Assembly (NCBI GenBank): GCA_016706255.1
Contig: JADJJZ010000029.1
Span: forward strand, 620,001 to 684,000
Direction of reading: 5' to 3'
Source: Bacteroidota bacterium
GTDB taxonomy: Bacteria > Bacteroidota > Bacteroidia > Chitinophagales > BACL12
DNA length: 64,000 nucleotides
The first letter of the stretch is position 1. Each line of letters opens with the position of its first letter. Made by a program: the position numbers and the translations under genes. Below are positions 53,284-61,807 of the stretch, piece by piece. The notes beneath the pieces are model-generated. The model was not told the DNA's origin. It made no database searches and saw nothing but the letters and a program-made list of their open reading frames with translations.

Positions 53284-54666
53284 ATGTATGCCATTGTAGA
53301 TATAGAAACAACCGGAACCAACGCCGGATACAATTGTATTACAGAAGTCGCCATTTATGTCCATAATGGCGAAAAGGTTGTGGATGAATGGCATTCACTT
53401 ATTAACCCAAATACCGAAATCCCGCCTTTTATTACGCAAATGACCGGTATTACCAACGAAATGGTAGCTGATGCACCGGAATTTAAAGATGTAGCCGATG
53501 AAATTTTCAGTATGCTGCATGATAAAATTTTTGTAGCTCATAACGCAGGATTTGATTATGGTTTTTTAAAATCACATTTAATGGATTCGGGGTATGATTT
53601 AAAAAGTAAAAAAATATGCACCGTTCGTTTAAGCAGGAAAATTTTTCCGGGCTTTAAAAGTTATAGTTTGGGGAGATTAAGTGAGTCGCTGGGGGTGTCA
53701 ATAAAAAATAGGCATCGTGCGCAGGGTGATGCACTGGCAACTGCCGAAATATTTACGATGCTGCTTAAAAACGATAACGGCAACCATATCAATACTGCAT
53801 TAAAACGCAATTCAAAAGAGCAACATTTACCGCCGAATATGGACAAGGCTGTGTTGGAGCAATTGCCTGAAGCCTGCGGTGTATATTATTTCCACGATAA
53901 AGCCGGAAAAATAATTTATGTAGGAAAAGCAATAAATATCCGCAGTCGCATTTTTGGCCATTTTACGTATGCTGACTATCATGGTAAAGAAAATGATTTG
54001 CGTAATTCTGTATTTGATATTACTTATGAACTTACCGGAAATGAATTAATTGCCTTATTGCTGGAAAGTGAAGAAATTAAACGAAAGTTTCCTAAATTTA
54101 ATAATGCACAAAAGCAATGGGACCGCAATTATTGTATTTTTAAATACACTGACCAAAAGGGTTATATTCACCTTGCGATAGAGCGATATAATGTAAAAAA
54201 AGAAGTGCTTAAAGTTTTTTCTGATTTTTTATCGGCCAGAAATTATCTGAACGAAAAAATGCATGCTTATCAGTTATGCGCAAAATATTGCCATCTGCAA
54301 AAAGTAACTAAAGCATGTTATAATTATGAACTCGGAATTTGTTTAGGTGCCTGTGTTCATCAGGAGGCTGTTGAAAGTTATAATTCCCGAATAGCGGATG
54401 CCATACAATCATTTAGTGATGATGGACATTCCTATTTTTTAATTGGAAAGGGACGCATGGAAAACGAACAGAGCGTGATTTATGTAAACAAAGGGCATTA
54501 TCTTGGTTTCGGCTTTTTTGAAGCTTCCTGGTATAATGGCGAACCGGATTCATTGATAGATACCATAAAATGGAGGCCGGATACACCTGATGTGCAACGA
54601 ATTCTCTCAGGGTTTATTACACGACATGCTGTAAATCAAGGTTTTACAATGATTCAAAAGCCATAA
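53284..54666 (+). CDS. DnaQ-like exonuclease fused to GIY-YIG endonuclease (Cho/UvrC-like)
   Basis: 460 residues. The N-terminal DEDDh 3'-5' exonuclease (1-165) shows VDIETTG (ExoI), VAHNAGFDYGF (ExoII) and HRAQGDA (ExoIII). A GIY-YIG nuclease domain (~197-275) has GVYYFHDKAGKIIYVGKA and KxxSRIFGHF-type residues. A UvrC-like Cys-containing region (CLGACVHQEAVESY) follows. The combination of proof-reading exonuclease and repair endonuclease in one chain suggests DNA repair processing; this fusion is known in other bacteria, but its function is not settled. Confidence 0.9.
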   Translation: MYAIVDIETTGTNAGYNCITEVAIYVHNGEKVVDEWHSLINPNTEIPPFITQMTGITNEMVADAPEFKDVADEIFSMLHDKIFVAHNAGFDYGFLKSHLMDSGYDLKSKKICTVRLSRKIFPGFKSYSLGRLSESLGVSIKNRHRAQGDALATAEIFTMLLKNDNGNHINTALKRNSKEQHLPPNMDKAVLEQLPEACGVYYFHDKAGKIIYVGKAINIRSRIFGHFTYADYHGKENDLRNSVFDITYELTGNELIALLLESEEIKRKFPKFNNAQKQWDRNYCIFKYTDQKGYIHLAIERYNVKKEVLKVFSDFLSARNYLNEKMHAYQLCAKYCHLQKVTKACYNYELGICLGACVHQEAVESYNSRIADAIQSFSDDGHSYFLIGKGRMENEQSVIYVNKGHYLGFGFFEASWYNGEPDSLIDTIKWRPDTPDVQRILSGFITRHAVNQGFTMIQKP

Positions 54667-54767
54667 AACCTACTTTTACCTTGTCACATTATCCCAAATA
54701 AATTACAGATTTCAGGGCCAAATGGCGTAAATTTGCCTTTTTTACACAACTATACTCCAGGTAAGAG

Positions 54768-56216
54768 ATGACAATAACATTAGCGGTGACAGAGGTAAGC
54801 AAGGCTTCATTTATCACAATTTTGGTGAAAAATCAAAATGACCTTGGGCACGAATTACTTGTTCCTTATCAAAAAATTCTATCTCAAAAAATTGGCGATA
54901 AAGACAATGGCGTAACGGTATTTTATGAATCCGGACGTGTTATTACTGTTGTTGTTTTGCGTGAAAATACAACCGGAGACTTAGGTGTTATGATGGAAGA
55001 AGCCCGCATTAAGGGTGGACATATCTGCAAACGTATTAACTACGAAAAAAGTAGTCAGGTTGTTATTTTACGTTCAGGTGATTCGGTAAGTAAAGAAGAG
55101 ATGTTGTCGTTCACAGAAGGCGTTGCTTTAGCAAATTATCAGTTCATTAAATATAAGAGCGATAAAAAGTTTAACGCGCTTACCAATATTACGGTTTTAG
55201 ATAAAGAAATTACTGCAAATGAAATTGCAGAATTAGAAATTGTAGTTGAAGCAAATAAAATAGCACGTGATTTAGGTAATGAACCGGTTGTATCGCTTAA
55301 TTCTGTTCAATTAGGTGAGGCCGTATTGGAAATGAGTCACAATATTGGGTTTAAAGCCGAAATTTTAAACAAAACACAAATTGAAGCATTGCGCATGGGC
55401 GGATTACTTGGTGTAAATGCCGGTAGTTCTGTACCTCCTACTTTTTCAATTTTGGAATATAAACCTGAAGGTGCTAAAAATTTAAAACCGCTCGTTTTCA
55501 TTGGAAAAGGTGTTACTTACGATACAGGTGGTTATAGTATTAAAACAGGACCGGGCATGCCGGGCATGAAAATGGATATGTGCGGAGCGGCTGCTGTTAT
55601 CGGTGCTTTTTATGCTATCGTAAAAAATAAATTACCTATTTATTGTGTCGGATTAATTCCATCAACTGACAATCGGATTAATTCTGATGCACTGGTACCT
55701 GATGATATCATTACCATGCATAGTGGAGCAACTGTTGAAGTATTAAATACCGATGCTGAAGGTCGTTTAATTTTGGGTGATGCATTAAGTTATGCTAAAA
55801 AATATCAGCCCGAATTAGTAATTGATTTAGCCACATTAACAGGGGCTGCTGCAGCAATTACGGGCGCATTAGGCTCAGCAATGATGGGCACAGATACAAA
55901 ATATCGCAGCGAATTAATTAATTGCGGTGCAATTACATTCGAACGGTTATGGGAAATTCCATATTGGAAAGAATATGCTGATATGCTGAAAAGTGATATT
56001 GCCGATTTAAAAAATATAGGTGGTGCCATTGGCGGAAGTGCAACAGCAGGTAAATTTCTTGAACATTTTACGGATTACCCGTGGTTACATCTCGACATAG
56101 CAGGGCCTGCCATCTTAAAAGATGATGAACCTTATAAATTAAAAGGAGCCAGTGGTGTTGGTGTACGATTATTGTATGCTTTTGCAAAACAATTCGGCGG
56201 TATGCATGCCAATTAA
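54768..56216 (+). CDS. pepA: Leucyl aminopeptidase (M17)
   Basis: 482 residues. N-terminal M17 domain, then the catalytic domain with metal ligands in GKGVTYDTGGYSIK, MKMDMCGAAAV and the family signature NTDAEGRL; YDTGG and GGAIGGSATAGKFL close the site. A cytosolic dinuclear-metal exopeptidase for peptide turnover. A TAAATTTG -7 candidate lies ~30 bases upstream of ATG 54768 with a weak AGGTAAG SD. Converges on the beta-barrel gene 7 bases away. Confidence 0.95.
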   Translation: MTITLAVTEVSKASFITILVKNQNDLGHELLVPYQKILSQKIGDKDNGVTVFYESGRVITVVVLRENTTGDLGVMMEEARIKGGHICKRINYEKSSQVVILRSGDSVSKEEMLSFTEGVALANYQFIKYKSDKKFNALTNITVLDKEITANEIAELEIVVEANKIARDLGNEPVVSLNSVQLGEAVLEMSHNIGFKAEILNKTQIEALRMGGLLGVNAGSSVPPTFSILEYKPEGAKNLKPLVFIGKGVTYDTGGYSIKTGPGMPGMKMDMCGAAAVIGAFYAIVKNKLPIYCVGLIPSTDNRINSDALVPDDIITMHSGATVEVLNTDAEGRLILGDALSYAKKYQPELVIDLATLTGAAAAITGALGSAMMGTDTKYRSELINCGAITFERLWEIPYWKEYADMLKSDIADLKNIGGAIGGSATAGKFLEHFTDYPWLHLDIAGPAILKDDEPYKLKGASGVGVRLLYAFAKQFGGMHAN

Positions 56217-56223
56217 TAGTTAA

Positions 56224-56817
56224 TTAATCGTCATCGTTTTCATCATATTTAACACCTTTAGATTTACGCAATAATTTATCGCGTTCAGCTTTATTTAATA
56301 AATTAAATACAACCCCGCCTTCTGCTAAAAACCGGTTGGTATAACTATCATCAGGGTTGATATAAGCCTGATACATAAAGTTTACCTCAAAGCCGATTCT
56401 TCTTGTAAAAAAATAAGATACACCCGGGCCAAACGATACACTTGAATGATCGGTAATTGTTTTTGGGTCTGCAAAAACTGTTGTGCGATCAACTCCAAAT
56501 TCCACATTACCAATTAAAAACCAATGCGGATTTAAGGTATAAAAATATTTAAACTGTGGTGTGAATTTCATTGCAGAAGTAAAATTGGTATCCAGTGTCA
56601 TGATGTAGTTCATTTGGAACCCCAACATTATTTCATCCGTTAAAAAATAACCCAAACGCGGTGTAACTTGTAATTTGTAAACCGTGTATTCGCCTTTGTC
56701 AGATTGACTGTAATTACCACCTCCCCCTGTTCGGAAAGTGCCCTTACCTGTCGGATACCTTTGTGCAAATAAACTCAGCGGGAAGATGAGTGCAAAAATG
56801 AGACTTGTTTTTTTCAT
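56224..56817 (-). CDS. Outer-membrane beta-barrel protein
   Basis: 197 residues. A signal peptide (~1-18, ending SLFAQ) is followed by about eight amphipathic beta strands (YTVYKLQVTPRLGYFL, IMLGFQMNYIMTLD, WFLIGNVEFGVD, SVSFGPGVSYFFTRRIGFEVNFMYQAY). A charged tail ends in EDD. This is the small OmpA/OmpX-like barrel type common in Bacteroidota. No function can be assigned. It is 30 bases downstream of udk on the same strand. Confidence 0.8.
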   Translation of the reverse strand: MKKTSLIFALIFPLSLFAQRYPTGKGTFRTGGGGNYSQSDKGEYTVYKLQVTPRLGYFLTDEIMLGFQMNYIMTLDTNFTSAMKFTPQFKYFYTLNPHWFLIGNVEFGVDRTTVFADPKTITDHSSVSFGPGVSYFFTRRIGFEVNFMYQAYINPDDSYTNRFLAEGGVVFNLLNKAERDKLLRKSKGVKYDENDDD

Positions 56818-56847
56818 GGTATTATGTGTTATATTAAAATATAAAAA

Positions 56848-57465
56848 TTAGTCGGAATAAATTAATTGTTTTGCAATGTACTGACTCAGTAAATCTATGG
56901 CAACATGATTATCACCTCCCACCGGAACAATGATATCAGCAAATTTTTTTGAAGGTTCAATAAATTGTTCATGCATGGGGCGAACCGTATTTAAATATCG
57001 CGTCATTACCTGCTCCACATCCCGGCCACGTTCTTCCATGTCGCGTTTTACCACGCGCATTAAACGGTGATCGGCATCAGCATCAATAAATATTTTAATA
57101 GACATTAAATCACGTATCTCAGGTTGCGTCAAAATAAGAATTCCTTCTACAATCAACACCTTATTTGGTGCAATTTTTTTTGTTTCTGATGACCTTAAAC
57201 AATTCAGCATACTGTAAACAGGTTGCTGAACAGGCGTTCCACTTTGAAGTGTTATAATATGATTACATAATAATTCCCATTCAATAGCATCAGGATGATC
57301 GTAATTCATCAATTTGCGCTCAGCTTCAGGTATGTTTGGATTATGTTTGTAGTAGGCATCCTGAGATATCAGCGCAACCGAGTCGGGTGACAAGCTATTT
57401 ACCAACCGGTTGACAAATGTTGTTTTTCCGGAACCTGAACCACCACCTATGCCTATTACAATCAT
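56848..57465 (-). CDS. udk: Uridine kinase
   Basis: 205 residues. P-loop GGSGSGKT (8-15), substrate motifs SQDAYYKHNP, NYDHPDAIEW, and the lid region RDMEERGRDVEQVMTRYLNTVRPMHEQF. It phosphorylates uridine and cytidine to UMP and CMP in pyrimidine salvage. It lies 4 bases after the alkB stop on the same strand; the two are probably co-transcribed though functionally unrelated. Confidence 0.95.
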   Translation of the reverse strand: MIVIGIGGGSGSGKTTFVNRLVNSLSPDSVALISQDAYYKHNPNIPEAERKLMNYDHPDAIEWELLCNHIITLQSGTPVQQPVYSMLNCLRSSETKKIAPNKVLIVEGILILTQPEIRDLMSIKIFIDADADHRLMRVVKRDMEERGRDVEQVMTRYLNTVRPMHEQFIEPSKKFADIIVPVGGDNHVAIDLLSQYIAKQLIYSD

Positions 57466-57469
57466 TGGA

Positions 57470-58519
57470 TTATTGTTGTTGAATTTTAGAAATCATTGGA
57501 TTCATAATTTTGAAATATACCGGCGGAATTAATGCTAATAAAATCATTGCAGGATAACCGGCCGGCAACTGAGGTGCTTCATCACTGTGTCGCAAAATTT
57601 GATATTTACGAGATGCCGAATAATGATGGTCAGAGTGCCGCGTTAATTCATATAATACCACCCTTCCAATTACATGATCAGAGTTCCAACTATGCCAGGG
57701 TTGCACACGCTCATACATATTGTTGGCGGTTTTATTTCTTCGCAATCCGTAGTGTTCAATGTAATTTACAGCTTCCAATAATAAAATACCAACAAACGCT
57801 GCAGGAATAAAACAAATTAACGCCTTTAAATTAAAAATGAAAAATATAAGTATTAAAAATAAAATTTGTACAAATTGAAAAATCAGCATTTCATTTTGCA
57901 AACTAAAAAAAGATTTTTTATCCTGATGTAATTCCTTTAGCTGTATTTCCCATGCAGAACGCATTGTACCGAATATGGTGCGGAAATAAAATAAATAAAG
58001 AGGTTCGTTTAACCTAGCTGAAGAAGGATCCGCTTCGGTAGAAACATTTTTATGATGACCTTTATTATGCTCAATAATAAAATGCATATATAGCGAGGTA
58101 AGTAATAACATTTTAGCTAAAAATTGCGCAGATTTCGCCTTGCGGTGTCCAAGTTCGTGTGCAACATTAATACCTATAACACCACAGCAAGTGCCCATAC
58201 TTAAAATTAATCCTGCAATTTCATATCCTGCAAGCTGAACATTAGTAATTGTATATAGAAAGTAACTTAAAATACCATATTGCACAGGCACGTGTAAGTA
58301 TAAAATCCAGTCATATATTTTATCATTTTTTGCCAACTCCTCTTCAACAACACTTAAGTTCTTTTTATTTACCGGAATTATTAATTCAATAAAAGGTAAA
58401 AATCCAAATGCAAATACCGGTGTCAAAAATGAATATGGTCCATGTAGATAAATCGACAAAAAAGCCGTTAAGGGAATACTATAACCCGCAAGGTATTTAA
58501 AGACTTTAGACGGCTGCAT
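57470..58519 (-). CDS. alkB: Alkane 1-monooxygenase (AlkB family)
   Basis: 349 residues, with about six hydrophobic segments. All His boxes of membrane di-iron alkane hydroxylases are present: HELGH, HNKGHH, the AlkB-specific NYIEHYG and the terminal HSDHH. It hydroxylates medium-chain alkanes or related terminal carbons in the inner membrane and needs rubredoxin and its reductase, which are not in this window. A broader fatty-acid/xylene hydroxylase role cannot be excluded. Confidence 0.93.
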   Translation of the reverse strand: MQPSKVFKYLAGYSIPLTAFLSIYLHGPYSFLTPVFAFGFLPFIELIIPVNKKNLSVVEEELAKNDKIYDWILYLHVPVQYGILSYFLYTITNVQLAGYEIAGLILSMGTCCGVIGINVAHELGHRKAKSAQFLAKMLLLTSLYMHFIIEHNKGHHKNVSTEADPSSARLNEPLYLFYFRTIFGTMRSAWEIQLKELHQDKKSFFSLQNEMLIFQFVQILFLILIFFIFNLKALICFIPAAFVGILLLEAVNYIEHYGLRRNKTANNMYERVQPWHSWNSDHVIGRVVLYELTRHSDHHYSASRKYQILRHSDEAPQLPAGYPAMILLALIPPVYFKIMNPMISKIQQQ

Positions 58520-58662
58520 CTCCCAAAAATAAGGAGTTTTTTGATTTAGTTAAGTACTTAATCCCCTGCCCGGTAATTTTTATCAGATTGGGTGATAATT
58601 ATCACTGTGTAATAACAGAACTATTGCAACCTTTGACATGTTAATTCACTAATACTATTGAT

Positions 58663-59283
58663 ATGACCATTAATCATTTGCTTACAGATGCTGTTTTACA
58701 GCACGCGGAGGAACATGCATTGAGTTTTACAGCTTTTTACAATCTTACAGCCGAAATGGTTGCAGATAACAATACTACTGGTCCGGTAAAAAGTGAGGAA
58801 AGGATTCAGGCAACTAAACTCAATTTACAACGCCTAAACCGATTAAACAAAACGGTTCAGTTACTGCCAATATGGAATGATGTAGATACTAGCCTGATTG
58901 CTAATTTTGAGTGGATGCTGATTACAGAAACCTGGTGTGGCGACGGCGCCCAAATAGCACCTGTAATTCATAAAATTGCCGAAAAACTGCAAATACCCCT
59001 AAAACTGGTATTACGCGATGAAAATATCGAATTAATTGACAGATACTTGTTCAGAGGTACACGGTCAATTCCCAAATTAATATGTCTGGACGCCAATACA
59101 GGCGAAGAATTAGGCAGTTGGGGTCCTCGTCCGGCTGAAGCACAAAAAATTGTAGACGATGCCAAATTGAATAATATACCACACGACGACTATGTACTTG
59201 CCCTTCAAAATTGGTATAACCAGAATAAAACAGTTAGTTTGCAAAACGAACTATTTTCGTTTGTAAACGATTGTTTGAGGTAA
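58663..59283 (+). CDS. Thioredoxin-family protein with single active-site Cys
   Basis: 206 residues. A helical N-terminal half precedes a thioredoxin fold (~80-170) with WCGD (91-94) where WCxxC is expected. The resolving Cys is absent (WCGDGAQ); the cis-Pro is in TRSIPKLIC. The WCGDxAQ form is a known subgroup of Bacteroidota thioredoxin-like proteins. A monothiol role is inferred. Its stop overlaps the rhomboid start (TAATG), so translation is coupled. Confidence 0.85.
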   Translation: MTINHLLTDAVLQHAEEHALSFTAFYNLTAEMVADNNTTGPVKSEERIQATKLNLQRLNRLNKTVQLLPIWNDVDTSLIANFEWMLITETWCGDGAQIAPVIHKIAEKLQIPLKLVLRDENIELIDRYLFRGTRSIPKLICLDANTGEELGSWGPRPAEAQKIVDDAKLNNIPHDDYVLALQNWYNQNKTVSLQNELFSFVNDCLR

Positions 59284-60026
59284 TGGCACTTTTTTCGTAC
59301 GTAAACATCAATTCGAGAAACAATCAGCCCCGACTGGAGCCTGATGAGGAAAAACGATTACTTTTTGTAAGCATTTTTGTTCCTGCTGTTTTAGTAGCCC
59401 TAATGTGGATAGTAAAATTGTTTGAAGTTGTTACTGAAATCGACTTGGCGACCTACGGTGTTTTGCCTAAACATATTTCCGGATTAAAAGGTATTTTATT
59501 TTCACCTTTTATTCACGGCGACTGGCAACATTTATTATCCAATACTTTTCCGTTTATGATTTTAGGATTTTTAATGTTGTTTAATTATCGTAAAGTCGCT
59601 TACAAAGCATTTTTATTTATTTATTTAGGTGGCGGATTATTATTATGGGCTACAGGTCGTGAAAATTATCATATCGGTGCAAGCGGAATAGTTTACGGTA
59701 TGGCATTTTTTTTATTTTTTAGTGGTGTATTTCGAAAAAATATTCAGGCAATTGCCCTTTCGTTATTTATTGTTTTTTTATATGGCAGTATTGTTTGGGG
59801 TGTTTTACCGATGGACCTCACCATCTCCTGGGAAGGCCACCTAATGGGGGCTTTATGCGGAAGTATCAGCGCATTTTATTTTAGAAAAGTAGATTTGCCC
59901 GAACCGATTATTTTGGAAGATGATGAAGATGATGACGACAATGAAGATGCTGAAACTGCGTTTAATGCATTAGCCGGACCGGAATTTAAATATGATTATA
60001 TTACCAATCGCGATCAATTAAAATGA
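59283..60026 (+). CDS. Rhomboid-family intramembrane serine protease
   Basis: 247 residues from ATG 59283. Six hydrophobic segments. HGDWQHLLSNTFPF (TM2), catalytic Ser134 in GASG, and His186 in WEGHLMGA complete the Ser-His dyad. An acidic C-terminal tail (EDDEDDDDNEDAE) faces the cytoplasm. It cleaves membrane proteins within the bilayer; the substrate is unknown. Overlaps mnmD by 4 bases (ATGA), so four genes from 58663 to 61737 form one operon. Confidence 0.92.
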   Translation: MALFSYVNINSRNNQPRLEPDEEKRLLFVSIFVPAVLVALMWIVKLFEVVTEIDLATYGVLPKHISGLKGILFSPFIHGDWQHLLSNTFPFMILGFLMLFNYRKVAYKAFLFIYLGGGLLLWATGRENYHIGASGIVYGMAFFLFFSGVFRKNIQAIALSLFIVFLYGSIVWGVLPMDLTISWEGHLMGALCGSISAFYFRKVDLPEPIILEDDEDDDDNEDAETAFNALAGPEFKYDYITNRDQLK

Positions 60027-60706
60027 AACGCGAAATAATAATAACCGGTGATGGTTCACCCACCATTTTTGTTCCCGAACTGGATGAACATTATCATTCC
60101 ATACATGGCGCTTTTAATGAATCAATGCATGTATTTATTCATGCGGGATTAGCTTATCGCCTGGAACAAAAAAAATCAATACATGTGTTGGAAATTGGTT
60201 TGGGAACCGGAAGTAATTTCTTACTGACGCTGGATTTTATTCAGTCACTTCCTGTTCAGGTAACCTACGATGCGCTTGAACCATTTCCCATCACCAATGA
60301 AATAATAACCACATTAGGTGGCAGTATAACAGCGTTTAAATGTTCGAAGGAAACCTTTGAACAAATACACAAGGCGGAAGCCGGTAAACCGGTAACCTTA
60401 AGCACCAAATTAAGTTTTACCAGATTACAGGAAACCCTGCAAAACGTTCAACTCAATAAACATTACGACCTTATCTATTTCGACGCTTTTGGACCACGTG
60501 CACAGCCGGAAATGTGGGAGGCAGCTAATTTTGACAAGCTCTTTCAATATATGGAACCCGGTGGCGTTTTAGTAACTTATTGTGCTAAAGGCTCAGTGCG
60601 AAGAACCTTACAGGAAATTGGCTTTATGGTCGAAAAATTGCCCGGCCCGCCCGGAAAACGTGAAATGTTACGCGCTACGAAACTTCCTGTTAATTTTGTG
60701 TTGTGA
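60023..60706 (+). CDS. mnmD: tRNA (mnm5s2U34) methyltransferase MnmD
   Basis: 227 residues of the DUF752/MnmD type. The SAM-binding motif is VLEIGLGTGSN. The family signature is DLIYFDAFGPRAQPEMW, and the C-terminus has GGVLVTYCAKGSVRRTLQ and PGPPGKREMLRA. It catalyses the final methylation of nm5(s2)U to mnm5(s2)U at the wobble position of tRNAs. Stand-alone, not fused to the FAD domain as in E. coli MnmC; a FAD oxidoreductase gene follows with a 4-base overlap. Confidence 0.93.
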   Translation: MKREIIITGDGSPTIFVPELDEHYHSIHGAFNESMHVFIHAGLAYRLEQKKSIHVLEIGLGTGSNFLLTLDFIQSLPVQVTYDALEPFPITNEIITTLGGSITAFKCSKETFEQIHKAEAGKPVTLSTKLSFTRLQETLQNVQLNKHYDLIYFDAFGPRAQPEMWEAANFDKLFQYMEPGGVLVTYCAKGSVRRTLQEIGFMVEKLPGPPGKREMLRATKLPVNFVL

Positions 60707-61737
60707 TTGATTTTCTAATTGTTGGCGGCGGAATTGCCGGAATAAATTTTGCCTGGCAGGCAGAAAAGCAGCAACATTCCTATCATTTAATAGACCCGTT
60801 TTTATTTAACAGTTCAACTGCTGTCGCAGCCGGTTTAATTAATCCGGTAACAGGTAGAAAATTTGCCACGCAATGGAATATGGAAACATTAATTCCCCTC
60901 GCTGAACAAACATATGCTGAATTGGAAAATTTTACCGGTACGAAATTCTTTTACCGACATCCAATTATTAAAATTCATAAAAATGAATCCATAGTTGAAG
61001 AATGGATTAAAATTCAATCATCAACCAGCATTTCACCTTATATTAATGTTTCACCTAACCTGTCAAAATACGCACGGTATCTGGATTTCCGCTATGGTGC
61101 CATTGGCGTTTCACCGGGATTTCGTTTGAATACCGCCGAATTAATTACGGCATTTAAAAACCGCGTTGCAGAAAAAATAATTAATGGAAATTTTGATTAT
61201 AATGCATTAAAAATAAGTGCAAACAATTTTATTTATAATAACCAGTTATATAAAAATATCGTTTTTTGTGAAGGTGTTGCTACACAACAAAATCCATGGT
61301 TTAATTTTATTGCATTTAAACCTGCAAAAGGTGAATGTTTAATAATTGAAATTCCCAATTTTGAAACAAATGAAATCATAATTAAAGGAATAATTTTAAT
61401 CCCTTTAGGTAACAATAAATTTTGGGTCGGTGCTACTAATACCTGGAACGATTTATCGAATACACCAACTGAAGCAGGAAGAACTGAATTAGAAACCGGC
61501 CTTCAACAATTACTTAAATTGCCCTATACCCTTTTAGCACACAAAGCTGCAGTCCGCCCCTCAATTCGCGACAGAACGCCTGTTGTTGGGCAACATCCTG
61601 AAATAGCGAATATGTATGTCCTGAACGGCCTGGGAACCAAGGGCACTTCGCTTGCGCCATATTATGCCAAACAGTTGTTTGAGCACATTATTAATGGTTC
61701 TGCCATAAACAAAGAAGTAGCCGTTAACAGATTTTAG
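60703..61737 (+). CDS. FAD-dependent oxidoreductase (DadA/MnmC-like)
   Basis: 344 residues with GTG start at 60703 inside the mnmD stop (GTGA). N-terminal dinucleotide-binding motif IVGGGIAG (6-13), then AAGLINPVTGRKF. The C-terminal VRPSIRDRTPVVGQHP and NGLGTKGTSLAPYYA match DadA/MnmC C-terminal oxidoreductases. Given the coupled mnmD, it probably performs the MnmC(o) step, removing the carboxymethyl group from cmnm5U34; this is inference. Confidence 0.85.
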   Translation: MIDFLIVGGGIAGINFAWQAEKQQHSYHLIDPFLFNSSTAVAAGLINPVTGRKFATQWNMETLIPLAEQTYAELENFTGTKFFYRHPIIKIHKNESIVEEWIKIQSSTSISPYINVSPNLSKYARYLDFRYGAIGVSPGFRLNTAELITAFKNRVAEKIINGNFDYNALKISANNFIYNNQLYKNIVFCEGVATQQNPWFNFIAFKPAKGECLIIEIPNFETNEIIIKGIILIPLGNNKFWVGATNTWNDLSNTPTEAGRTELETGLQQLLKLPYTLLAHKAAVRPSIRDRTPVVGQHPEIANMYVLNGLGTKGTSLAPYYAKQLFEHIINGSAINKEVAVNRF

Positions 61738-61807
61738 TAAGACTTTAATCAATTACATTTTGAGTATAGGCAGCAGAGGTCTATTTTTACTGCTTAAAAT
61801 TTTAAGG

